64,000 nucleotides of DNA, taken from positions 682,001 through 746,000 of the forward strand of contig NZ_JSYL01000002.1 of the NCBI RefSeq assembly GCF_000812865.1. Reading direction: 5' to 3'. How positions within the stretch are numbered: the first letter of the stretch is position 1; each line of letters starts with the position of its first letter. Made by a program: the position numbers and the translations under genes. Under the pieces are notes generated by a model. It saw nothing but the letters and a program-made list of their open reading frames with translations, ran no database searches and was not told where the DNA came from. This DNA is from Kaistella jeonii (GTDB taxonomy: Bacteria > Bacteroidota > Bacteroidia > Flavobacteriales > Weeksellaceae). Of this stretch, positions 8,879 to 17,143 are shown in pieces.

Positions 8879-10914
8879 TATTTTAAAATTTGATAAACAA
8901 TTAAAGACGCAATATAAGCCAGTCCCGACATGCCGAAAAGCTGCGCCATCGTCCATTTCCAGGATTTGGTTTCTTTATATACAACGGCTAAAGTGGAAAC
9001 ACATTGCATTGCAAAAGCGTAAAAGAATAAGATTGAAATTCCCGTCGCAAAACTGTACACTTTCTCTCCATTTGGTTTAACATCGTTCCGCATTTTATCG
9101 ATAATCTTTCCCTCAGGAGCTTTATCATCTAAGCTGTACAATGTTGACATGGTTCCCACGAATACTTCTCTCGCGACAAAACTTGTTAAAATCCCGACAC
9201 CCATTTTCCAGTCGTAACCTAAAGGAGCAATTGCAGGTTCGATGGATCTTCCCATTTTTGCGAGATATGAATGGTCTAATTTCACATCTGTTGCCACAAA
9301 TTCGTCTTTTTTTTGTTTCGGACCAATATAACTGAAGAACCAGATCACGATACTGAAAAAGAAAATAATTTTTCCTGCACCCGTCACAAATTCCCAAACT
9401 TTACCCAGCATAATTTTGAAATCATATCCAAAAAGAGGCATTTTATAAGAAGGCAAATCCATCACCAGGAAAGAAGTTCCTTTGCTTTTGATCACTTTTT
9501 TGAGGATCAGTGAGGCCATTAAAGCAGTGAAAAATCCCAGAAAATACATCGCCATTAAAGCCAGTGCTTTATAACTGATGCCAACGAAATATTTATCAGG
9601 AATAACTAAACCAATAATAATACTGTAAACCGGGAGTCGCGCAGAACACGTCATAAAAGGCGTTACAAGAATTGTAATTAATCTCTCTTTTACATTCTCA
9701 ATATTTCTGGTGGACATAATTGCCGGAATTGCACAGGCTGTTCCCGAAACCAAAGGAACGATACTTTTTCCGTTGAGTCCAAAAGGTTTTAAGAAACGGT
9801 CCATCAAAAAGATTACTCTCGACATGTATCCGGAATCTTCCAGTAAATAAAGAAAGTAAAGCAAAATTCCAATTTGAGGCGCGAAAACCATTATTCCACC
9901 CAAACCAGGAATAATTCCATTTGAGATCAAAGAGTTTATTGGACCTTCCGGAAGATAACTATTTGCTGAAGTTGATAACCACAAGAAAAAATCAGAGATC
10001 CAGTTCATCGGATATTCTGCCAGAAAGAAAACACTCTGGAAAATAAACAGTAAAATCGCTCCAAAAATAATATATCCCCAAAACTGATGTACGAGAACTC
10101 TGTCTAATTTCTCAGTCACCAATTCTTTAAACTGTGGTTTTTTTGATAAAACTTTAGAAATTATTTTATCGATATTTTGATATCGCCGAATAGTTTCCTG
10201 CGTCTGTAATCTTTTGGGAACAAGGCATTTAACCTGATCAGCATTCATCTGATCTTTTACAGTTTCTAATTTTCCGATGTACGTTTCTGAGGAAAGTAAA
10301 GTCCAGACTTTGTACTGATTTTCTTCTTTAGTTTCTGCCAAAATTTTGAAAACCAACCCTTTCTGTTCTAAAGGAATTTCAAAAGAAACCGTCTCGGATT
10401 TTGTGAAAGTATTTTTAAAGATCTCTTCCCGAAGTTCCTCGATTCCCTGATTTTGTTTGGCGTTTGATTTCAAAACGGTAACCTTCAATTCTTTTGAAAG
10501 CTCTTCCAAATTAATGTTTATCCCACGTCTTTCAGCCTGGTCAATTTGGTTGACCACCAATAAAATCGGTATTCCTAGATCTTGAATCTGTTGAAAAAGA
10601 AGCAATCCTCTTTTAATACTCAATGCTTCTAAAATATAAACAACTCCAGAATAATTTTTTTGTTCGTCGATCAAAAATTTAGAGAAAATAGCTTCATCCT
10701 CGGAAGTTGGATAAACACTGTAAGAACCGGGCAAATCGACTACTTCAACAGATTCGCCTTTATAATCGTAGGTCCCAGAATAACTCGCGACAGTAACTCC
10801 GGCGTAATTTCCGGTTTTTTGTTTCTTGTTACACAACAAATTAAAAACCGTAGATTTTCCCACATTGGGATTTCCGACAAGAAGAATTTGTTTATTGATA
10901 GAAGTTTCTGGCAT
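8878..10914 (-). CDS. feoB: Ferrous iron transport protein B
   Basis: 678 residues. The N-terminal G domain has GNPNVGKST (14-22), DLPGSYS and NQID. It is followed by a membrane domain with the conserved gate segments GTACAIPAIMSTRN and FMTCSARLPVYS. FeoB is the inner-membrane Fe(II) transporter whose G protein regulates uptake. It lacks a long cysteine-rich C-terminus; the small peptide encoded next probably supplies this. feoA lies 53 bases upstream on the same strand, and the group appears to be transcribed from the promoter near 11245. Confidence 0.96.
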   Translation of the reverse strand: MPETSINKQILLVGNPNVGKSTVFNLLCNKKQKTGNYAGVTVASYSGTYDYKGESVEVVDLPGSYSVYPTSEDEAIFSKFLIDEQKNYSGVVYILEALSIKRGLLLFQQIQDLGIPILLVVNQIDQAERRGININLEELSKELKVTVLKSNAKQNQGIEELREEIFKNTFTKSETVSFEIPLEQKGLVFKILAETKEENQYKVWTLLSSETYIGKLETVKDQMNADQVKCLVPKRLQTQETIRRYQNIDKIISKVLSKKPQFKELVTEKLDRVLVHQFWGYIIFGAILLFIFQSVFFLAEYPMNWISDFFLWLSTSANSYLPEGPINSLISNGIIPGLGGIMVFAPQIGILLYFLYLLEDSGYMSRVIFLMDRFLKPFGLNGKSIVPLVSGTACAIPAIMSTRNIENVKERLITILVTPFMTCSARLPVYSIIIGLVIPDKYFVGISYKALALMAMYFLGFFTALMASLILKKVIKSKGTSFLVMDLPSYKMPLFGYDFKIMLGKVWEFVTGAGKIIFFFSIVIWFFSYIGPKQKKDEFVATDVKLDHSYLAKMGRSIEPAIAPLGYDWKMGVGILTSFVAREVFVGTMSTLYSLDDKAPEGKIIDKMRNDVKPNGEKVYSFATGISILFFYAFAMQCVSTLAVVYKETKSWKWTMAQLFGMSGLAYIASLIVYQILK

Positions 10915-10967
10915 TTTGTCCTCTCCCTAAATCCCTCTCCAACAGAGAGCAACTTTTTTGGGATTAT

Positions 10968-11222
10968 TTAAATTAATTTTTCCACAATGATGAAGCGAGC
11001 TTCTTCTTCACGAAGTGCAATTCTACTTTTTTCATCGCCAAATTCGATATAAAGAGGTCCTTTGAAGGGAGCCTGATAAAGAATTCTAAATGCTGTTTCT
11101 GGTAAAAGTCCCATTTCGATAATTTTATTAGGCATTCTGAGGTCATCGTTTTCATAACCCACAATTATTCCCGGTTTGTCTTTCGGGAAACAGCATAATT
11201 TATTAGATATATCGCTCTTCAA
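10968..11222 (-). CDS. feoA: Ferrous iron transport protein A (FeoA)
   Basis: 84 residues, an SH3-like FeoA domain with GYENDDLRMPNKIIEMGLLPETAFRILYQAPFKGPLY split by the usual spacing, ending IALREEEARFIIVEK. FeoA is a small cytoplasmic protein that acts with FeoB in Fe(II) uptake. The start is a TTG at 11222; no ATG or GTG lies in frame between it and the promoter, and the next internal ATG would remove the first third of the domain. First gene of the feo operon. Confidence 0.9.
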   Translation of the reverse strand: MKSDISNKLCCFPKDKPGIIVGYENDDLRMPNKIIEMGLLPETAFRILYQAPFKGPLYIEFGDEKSRIALREEEARFIIVEKLI

Positions 11223-11241
11223 TTCTTTAAAATTTGTGATG

Positions 11242-11274
11242 CAAATATAAGTTATTTAAATCTAATCTAAATAA
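11242..11274 (-). promoter_or_regulatory. feo promoter with Fur/DtxR-type palindromic operator candidate
   Basis: On the minus strand, TATATTTG (11242-11249) is a perfect Bacteroidota -7 element, 20 bases before the feoA start codon. Directly upstream, at 11252-11274, lies a 23-base inverted repeat with perfect 7-bp outer arms TTATTTA/TAAATAA. Inside it, a 19-base imperfect palindrome ATTTAGA-N5-TTTAAAT has the look of an iron-responsive operator. No good -33 TTG is present at the normal distance. That this binds Fur is inference. Confidence 0.5.
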
Positions 11275-11366
11275 GGAATGCCACGCAAAATGATTTAATT
11301 CATAAAAAACCCTGAAACAAATGCTGAATCAAGGTTTTAAACAATATAAAATAGGGTATTGAAAGT

Positions 11367-12263
11367 CTATTTCCCAGTTTTTGTAACAACCGGTGTTAAT
11401 TCGATAGGATTATTATTCGAACCGTAAAAATCTTTGAGCATTTTTTCCTGTTGTTTCACCATGTCACCAATCGTAGTTTCGCTTCCCGGCATTTTTTGGG
11501 TCATCATTTCGGGTTTTAACATAGGTCTCACTGAAGCAAATGGATCTTTTTTATATTCAGTAAAGGTTTTATTGAATTTCTCCCGACTTACCTCCTGAAC
11601 TTTTCCGCCACTTCCACCTGGAGAAACTGTTTCGATATAAGTTGTTTCGCTGTAATTAGGCACTTTTTTATTTCCTTTCAGCTCCCAGGAGTAATTTTTA
11701 CCTTCGTCCTCGATTTTAACGATTAAACCAGGAAGTCCGTGAAATTTGTACGGTCCATCCTGAAAAGGAATATCTGAAGTAAACCATGCATTCCATTTTC
11801 TACCACCAAATTCGGTAGTTGCTTTCTGGGTATTGTAGGTTCCGATTTTTGCTTTTTCGTTCGTAATTTTCCAGTCAAATTTAGTGTCATCGTTGTAGCC
11901 AATATTCAAGGGAGTGAATCCGCTAGAAATTCTTTCTACATACTGAACTTTCATGTCTGGGTACGATTTATATATTTTCTCCGAAAATTTCGGCATCGTA
12001 ATGCTTTTCGAAAGATCTTTGAAAACTCCGGCTTTCTGCATTTGCTCAACCTGAATTTTTAAGGTAGAATCCTGTGCAACCAAGGTATAATCGCGGTAAA
12101 GAGATTTGTCTTTGGTGATGTCTAAAATCATCATCACTTTGTCCACTTTTACCGAATCTTTTTTCGGTTTAAAGGTTAATTCATAAAAGAATCTATTAGC
12201 GGTTTCCTGTGCATTTAAAGCAAAAAAAGCCGTGAATAAAAAGAGGGTGAAAATCTTTTTCAT
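11367..12263 (-). CDS. GLPGLI family protein
   Basis: 298 residues with a signal peptide (MKKIFTLFLFTAFFALNAQ) and the family signature GLPGLIVKIED in mid-protein, followed by YSWELKG. GLPGLI proteins are secreted or periplasmic, restricted to Bacteroidota and of unknown function. They are often encoded beside outer-membrane barrels with a carboxypeptidase-regulatory domain; here one starts at 15626 on the same strand, with only a broken DinB-like gene on the other strand between them. The pair may work together at the outer membrane. Confidence 0.9.
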   Translation of the reverse strand: MKKIFTLFLFTAFFALNAQETANRFFYELTFKPKKDSVKVDKVMMILDITKDKSLYRDYTLVAQDSTLKIQVEQMQKAGVFKDLSKSITMPKFSEKIYKSYPDMKVQYVERISSGFTPLNIGYNDDTKFDWKITNEKAKIGTYNTQKATTEFGGRKWNAWFTSDIPFQDGPYKFHGLPGLIVKIEDEGKNYSWELKGNKKVPNYSETTYIETVSPGGSGGKVQEVSREKFNKTFTEYKKDPFASVRPMLKPEMMTQKMPGSETTIGDMVKQQEKMLKDFYGSNNNPIELTPVVTKTGK

Positions 12264-12336
12264 TGTTTAATATTTTCTTATTAGTAATCGAATTAAAATG
12301 TTTGTTACAATATTTTACATTTTTTTTCAGATTAAA

Positions 12337-12344
12337 TACATTTG
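12337..12344 (+). promoter_or_regulatory. Candidate -7 element for the DinB-like gene
   Basis: TACATTTG matches TAnnTTTG exactly and lies 28 bases before the ATG at 12373. No convincing -33 TTG at normal spacing. Confidence 0.4.
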
Positions 12345-12372
12345 TGTTCTTATCTTTATAAAAACAAATAGT

Positions 12373-12869
12373 ATGGAAAGTTTACAAAATCTAAAAAAAG
12401 AATTTAGTGACGAATACAGAGCAACCAAGAAGTTTTTCGAAGTTTATCCTGAAGGAAAAATGAATATGCACCGCACGAAAAAAGCATGAAAATGATGCTT
12501 CTCGCCACTCACATTGCAGAGATTTTCGGTTGGGCAGCAATTATGTTAGAAACTGAAAAACTCGATTTTGCAGCAGGAGATTATATGCCCACAATTCTTA
12601 ACACCAAAGCTGAACTTCAACGGAAGCTGGAAGATGACTACCAAAAAAATAAAGAAACGCTGGAAAAAACTACAGAGAAAGATCTTTATGGAAGATGGAC
12701 CATGAACATGGGCGAAACTGTCTTGATGGATTTTAATAAATATGAAGCACTTCGTCATGCGCTGAATCAAATTACCCATCACAGAGTTCAACTGGGAGTT
12801 TATTATCGTTTAAATGACATTCCACTTCCTGGAAGTTACGGCCCAAGTGCAGACGCTGTAAATTTTTAG
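12373..12869 (+). pseudogene. DinB family protein, frameshifted near 12470
   Basis: The reading frame from ATG 12373 encodes MESLQNLKKEFSDEYRATKK and later YPEGKMNM, then meets a stop at 12487. From about 12471 another frame encodes PHEKSMKMMLLATHIAEIFGW and continues to 12869 with HALNQITHHRVQLGVYYRL and the end PLPGSYGPSAD. Together they make a normal DinB-like metalloenzyme of about 165 residues; PHEKSM, HIAEIFGW and ITHHR carry the metal-ligand histidines. A single missing base in a CCC run (CACCG where CACCCG is expected) explains the break. It is either a recent inactivation or a sequencing indel. Confidence 0.85.
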
Positions 12870-12920
12870 CGCAAAATTTACCTGCATTTATACCACGGGA
12901 TTTTTTGGATTATTTTGAAA

Positions 12921-15626
12921 TTATTTGAAATTAAATTTAACCGTGAACATCACTTGGCTCGGACGCAATTGCATTCTCGTAAAATCCGTCGAAGTTGCGC
13001 TGGTTGCAAATCTTTCAAACACTTTTCGGTTTGCAATATTCAGCCATTTCAGTTCGAAATCGATTTTCTTTTTTGACCAGGTGTATTGGTAAGACAAATC
13101 GTAGAAAGCGTTGCGGTAACTCGTTAAATTACTTCCGGAGTTAATTTGATCCCAGTTAAAACCGATCGTATGATTCGCCAAAGGATAAAAATAAGTACTT
13201 AAATTATGATTGAAGCCTGAGTTTTTAGAATCATTCAGTTTACTCGTTTGGTGACTCCAGTTAAAGGATAAATTATAATCAATGCTCATCCAGGAGAAAA
13301 AAGTATTGTTAAACTTAAATCCGGCGGTTTGAGAATTTACTTTGTTCAAAAAGAAATACTGCACATTATTCTGATCAGTCGTCAAAGCATCTGCTTTTGA
13401 AATCGTATTATTAAAACTCAGTGAAGCATTTGTTTTAAAGGATGGGAAATATTTACCAATTTCTGCGCCCATTGAATTCGAATTACTTTGATTATCCTTC
13501 TCGATAAAATTTGTCAGAATAAAACCTGCTCCATTATTGATGGAATTTCCGATGATATTTCTATTCGTTTTACTGTAGCGGTAAGTCACATTGAAAAATA
13601 AATTATTCAGCGGATTTCTATATTCTAATTTTGAGCCTACCGATTTAGACAGCGTTTCCGGAATTGGATTATTCGCTGACATTGCAGAAGGAGAAGTTGG
13701 TGAGGAAAATATGTAACCTGCGTAAGTGTCTTTCGTATCACCAAAATTATAATTCAGATTTGCACTTGCACTCGCTTTCCAGAAAGAAGCAAAAGAATAC
13801 TGCGTATAAAGTGTAGGTTCGAAGGTAAGCTTATTTATTTTTTTGGAAACATTTCTTTCCGGATCATCTGCTTTAATGTTATTGAAATTAAAAGGCAACT
13901 GAGAATACAATAACCAGGCATCTCCTTTGTAATTGATCCCCAATGAAGCGTAAGGAACGGCATTCGTAAATTTCAAATCATTTTCATAATCCTTTCCATA
14001 AGCAGAAATAACATTATTTGTAATGGTTGAAAACTGGCTGTTTAACTGATCGGTTGAAAAATTAAATCCCACTTCCGGCGTGAAAGTCCATTTTTTTGCA
14101 GAAAATCCTACGCTTGCTGAATGATTAATTTCTAAAGATTTAATTCTGAGATTCTGAGTCACCGCATCGGTATTTTCAAAAAGGAAATGTCCGGAATTCG
14201 TCAAATCATTAAACTTCAAATAAGAAGAAGGGGAAATCTGCAAAGTTTGTTTGTCGTTTTGATAACTCACGTAAGACATTAAATTCACCAGTTTTTCTTT
14301 CCAGGGAATAATGGTACTCAGGGAATTCTGAAACGATGAAGTCGGAGATTCTATCGCTTCTGCTCCGTTTCTGTTTCCATAAATATCATTTCTGATTACG
14401 TCTGCGCGATCAGCATTCCAGAATTGGGAGAAAGTTGTTACGTTTTTGAAAAATCCTTTCTTCGCATTTTTGGTAAAAATGACTTCACCTTTTGCTTTAT
14501 CGGTGTAGAATTTATTGGCGATATTGGTTAAATATTGTGCGCCGTTATTCAGGAAACTCGTCGTTTGGGAGTAAGATTCCCGCGAAACCGCATTGTTCGT
14601 GAAACTCGCATTGGCTTTCAGTTCCCACTCTTTACTTTTAAAAGGATTGGTTAAAAGATTTGCAGAAAAATAATGCACATTGTTCATCAGATATCTTTTT
14701 TCGGGAAGATTTGGCGTGGTCGCATTTTCAACATTGAGCCAGTCGTTTTGGGAAACATTCCCTCGTCGTCCTTCAAATCTATTTCCAAAGGAGAGAATAT
14801 TTCCTTCTTTTTCTACGGTGTCGCCGTTATTATTGGTTTTATAATTAATGACCCACTGATTTTTCTGTCCGAAAAACATCGGAGTCAATTTGACATTCCA
14901 AAGCCACGGTTCTCCAAAACCAGTTCCTACTTCGCCACGACCGGTCATGGTTACGCTATTTTTCAATTTTACATTAATGGCGGCATTTTCCGATGGAACT
15001 TTATCCTGAAGAATTTTTACGGGTTGATGATTTTCCATCACTTCCACTTTTTGTACCGCATCTTTCGGCAACGAATTATTGATGGTTCCATAACCACCTT
15101 CCATCAAATCTTTTCCGTTGACATAAAATTTATTGATGGGTTCTCCCTGATAAAGAATACTTCCATCTGCGTTAACATCGATACCCGGAATTTTCTTTAA
15201 AACATCAGCTAAAGTTCGGTCGGCTTTACTTTCAAAAGCTTTTAAATCATAAGAAATGGTATCGCCTTTTTTGGTGATCATTTTGGTTTTCAGCTTAACT
15301 TCTTTAATTTCAGTCGCGTCAGATTCCATATTAAAATTCAATGTTTGGGTCTGATTTTTAATCGATTGGAAAAGTGGTTTTTGATTAAAGGCTTTTATCT
15401 TCAGATCAACGTTTGAATCAGCTGACGTAAAAGTGACTTTATATTCTCCTTTCGAATTCGAAATAGAAAATGCCATAATCGCATCTTTTCCCTGTTCTTC
15501 AATCGTTACACTTGCACTGGGAATTCCGTGTCCATCGGCATCGGTGATTTTTCCGGTGACCACCGTTTGGGCATGAGAAATAAATGCAAACAAGAAGGTG
15601 ACGATCAAAGTAGAAAGATGTTTCAT
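12921..15626 (-). CDS. Outer membrane beta-barrel protein with carboxypeptidase-regulatory domain
   Basis: 901 residues. A signal peptide (ending ISHAQ) is followed by a carboxypeptidase-regulatory-like domain (VVTGKITDADGHGIPSASV, about 20-105), a TonB-receptor plug-like region with LADVLKKIPGIDVNADGSI and IYVNGKD-type text (FYVNGKDLMEG), then a long beta-barrel ending in alternating hydrophobic residues VMFTVKFNFK. It is located in the outer membrane. The plug resembles TonB-dependent receptors, but I see no TonB box, and this group is usually named outer membrane beta-barrel family protein. The ligand is unknown. The GLPGLI gene downstream on the same strand is a likely partner. A 14-base palindrome (15647-15660) lies just upstream of the start. 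Confidence 0.88.
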   Translation of the reverse strand: MKHLSTLIVTFLFAFISHAQTVVTGKITDADGHGIPSASVTIEEQGKDAIMAFSISNSKGEYKVTFTSADSNVDLKIKAFNQKPLFQSIKNQTQTLNFNMESDATEIKEVKLKTKMITKKGDTISYDLKAFESKADRTLADVLKKIPGIDVNADGSILYQGEPINKFYVNGKDLMEGGYGTINNSLPKDAVQKVEVMENHQPVKILQDKVPSENAAINVKLKNSVTMTGRGEVGTGFGEPWLWNVKLTPMFFGQKNQWVINYKTNNNGDTVEKEGNILSFGNRFEGRRGNVSQNDWLNVENATTPNLPEKRYLMNNVHYFSANLLTNPFKSKEWELKANASFTNNAVSRESYSQTTSFLNNGAQYLTNIANKFYTDKAKGEVIFTKNAKKGFFKNVTTFSQFWNADRADVIRNDIYGNRNGAEAIESPTSSFQNSLSTIIPWKEKLVNLMSYVSYQNDKQTLQISPSSYLKFNDLTNSGHFLFENTDAVTQNLRIKSLEINHSASVGFSAKKWTFTPEVGFNFSTDQLNSQFSTITNNVISAYGKDYENDLKFTNAVPYASLGINYKGDAWLLYSQLPFNFNNIKADDPERNVSKKINKLTFEPTLYTQYSFASFWKASASANLNYNFGDTKDTYAGYIFSSPTSPSAMSANNPIPETLSKSVGSKLEYRNPLNNLFFNVTYRYSKTNRNIIGNSINNGAGFILTNFIEKDNQSNSNSMGAEIGKYFPSFKTNASLSFNNTISKADALTTDQNNVQYFFLNKVNSQTAGFKFNNTFFSWMSIDYNLSFNWSHQTSKLNDSKNSGFNHNLSTYFYPLANHTIGFNWDQINSGSNLTSYRNAFYDLSYQYTWSKKKIDFELKWLNIANRKVFERFATSATSTDFTRMQLRPSQVMFTVKFNFK

Positions 15627-15765
15627 GAAGTCTTTTTAAAATTAGTATTCTATTTAGAATTATTGTTACAGGTTTACTTAAGATGGTCTAAAAGCTTTTA
15701 CGTTAAAACACAGAAAGGAATTGATAAAAACTATTATTTTTTTAGCCGTTAAAAATACTTTTACT

Positions 15766-15773
15766 TAATTTTG
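15766..15773 (+). promoter_or_regulatory. Candidate -7 element for the cupin gene
   Basis: TAATTTTG matches TAnnTTTG, 20 bases before the ATG at 15794. No clear -33 TTG. Confidence 0.4.
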
Positions 15774-15793
15774 CGACTTAACATTTACGTAAC

Positions 15794-16675
15794 ATGGGAC
15801 TTCACTTATCACCGATCGAGGTTATAGAAGACATTTCGAAAGAAGATTTTCGGGAAAAATATTTGCTGCCTCGCAAACCTGTCATCCTTCGAAATATGGC
15901 AAAAAATTGGCCTGCTTACCAGAAATGGACCATGGATTACATGAAGGAAGTCGTGGGAGACGTCGAAGTTCCGCTTTATGATTCTTCGAAAGCTGATCCT
16001 TCCGCACCGATCAACTCTTCTGCTGCAAAAATGAAATTCAGCGATTATATCGATTTAATTAAAAGTACGCCTACAGATTTGCGTATATTTCTTTTCGATC
16101 CCATTAAATCTGCACCAAAGCTTTTAGAAGATTATATTTCTCCGAAAGAATTGATGGGCGGTTTTTTAGATAAATATCCTGCAATGTTTTTCGGTGGAAA
16201 AGGTTCTCAAACCTTCATCCATTTTGATATTGATATGCCGCATATTTTCCACACTCATTTTAGTGGTCACAAACACGTGCTTTTATTTGATTATAAATGG
16301 AAAGAGCGTCTTTATAAACTTCCTTTTGCGACGTATGCTTTGGAAGATTATGATATTTCGAATCCTGATTTCGAAAAGTTTCCGGCTTTAGATGGTGTTG
16401 AAGGAATTGAATGTATTTTGGAACACGGTGACACTTTATTTATGCCGACCGGTTGGTGGCATTATATGAGATATTTAGACGGTAGTTTTTCGATATCGCA
16501 AAGAGCTTGGGATGAATCTTTGGCTGTAAAAGCACACTCTCTCTGGAATCTCGTCGTTCAAAGAAATTTCGACAATTTCATGAAAGGGAAATTCAAAAGT
16601 AAATATATGGACTGGAAGGAGAGGAAAGCAGTCGAACGCGCCAATTATGCTTTGAAAAAAGGTTTACCAAAATAA
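15794..16675 (+). CDS. Cupin-like / JmjC-domain Fe(II)-2-oxoglutarate oxygenase
   Basis: 293 residues with a cupin_8 (JmjC-like) fold. The start PRKPVILRNMAKNWPAYQKW is typical of the family. The metal triad is visible as HFD (H143, D145) and the later histidine of PTGWWHYMRY (H223). Such proteins hydroxylate protein side chains (ribosomal proteins, ankyrin repeats) or small molecules. The substrate here is unknown, and the neighbours give no hint. It ends just before a strong bidirectional terminator. Confidence 0.85.
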   Translation: MGLHLSPIEVIEDISKEDFREKYLLPRKPVILRNMAKNWPAYQKWTMDYMKEVVGDVEVPLYDSSKADPSAPINSSAAKMKFSDYIDLIKSTPTDLRIFLFDPIKSAPKLLEDYISPKELMGGFLDKYPAMFFGGKGSQTFIHFDIDMPHIFHTHFSGHKHVLLFDYKWKERLYKLPFATYALEDYDISNPDFEKFPALDGVEGIECILEHGDTLFMPTGWWHYMRYLDGSFSISQRAWDESLAVKAHSLWNLVVQRNFDNFMKGKFKSKYMDWKERKAVERANYALKKGLPK

Positions 16676-16676
16676 A

Positions 16677-16713
16677 AAAAACGCTTTTAGATATTTATTC
16701 TAAAAGCGTTTTT
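16677..16713. terminator. Bidirectional terminator between convergent genes
   Basis: A perfect 15-bp stem (16677-16691 with 16699-16713) and a 7-base loop. A-rich and T-rich ends suit termination in both directions: for the cupin gene (plus) and the DoxX gene (minus). Confidence 0.9.
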
Positions 16714-16718
16714 CTTGC

Positions 16719-17108
16719 CTATTTCTTTAACTTCTTTAAAGCGTCGGTAGAATAAAGCGCAACAAAAATCAGCACGGGTTGAAACAATAAGCGAATCAAT
16801 CTTTTGGTATCGGTATCTAAACCAAATCCGTCGCGGTGATCGATGTATTGAGCAATGTTTCCCGGGAAAACCAAAACGAAAAATAAGGCAAGAATTAATC
16901 CTACCATTTTCTTTTGTTTTGTCAGAAAAATCATGGCCAATCCAAGTGCAATTTCTACAGCTCCAGAAGCTAAAACCACGAAATCTTTCGAAAGTGGAAT
17001 CCAGTCGGGAACCTGTGCCTGAAAAGTTTCACGTGCGTAAGTAAGGTGACCGATTCCTGCCAAAAGCATGAATGCACCCAAAGCTATTCTTAAAAGAGTT
17101 TTGATCAT
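16719..17108 (-). CDS. DoxX family membrane protein
   Basis: 129 residues with four hydrophobic helices (RIALGAFMLLAGIGHL, VVLASGAVEIALGLAMIFL, LILALFFVLVFPGNIAQY, LLFQPVLIFVALY). The GIGHL...VP.W.P and VEI.LG patterns are typical of DoxX-like proteins. This inner-membrane family has varied, mostly unknown roles; some members are linked to thiosulfate/quinone oxidoreduction or redox stress. A second DoxX-like gene lies at 30902-31261 with the same helix layout. It is 35 bases after an M14 peptidase gene on the same strand. Confidence 0.82.
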   Translation of the reverse strand: MIKTLLRIALGAFMLLAGIGHLTYARETFQAQVPDWIPLSKDFVVLASGAVEIALGLAMIFLTKQKKMVGLILALFFVLVFPGNIAQYIDHRDGFGLDTDTKRLIRLLFQPVLIFVALYSTDALKKLKK

Positions 17109-17143
17109 CGTTAGATATTTTTTATTTAGAAGAACATTTTAAT

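Noticed and set aside
8726-8956. 76-residue frame over the FeoB-associated peptide
   Set aside because: Its first 26 residues lie inside feoB; the ATG at 8878, overlapping the feoB stop, gives the normal 50-residue family member.
14673-15200. 175-residue plus-strand frame
   Set aside because: Antisense to the outer-membrane barrel gene; no domain recognised.
17026-17035. GTTTCACGTG, a partial parS-like word
   Set aside because: Only about 11 of 16 positions match, and it lies inside the DoxX coding sequence.
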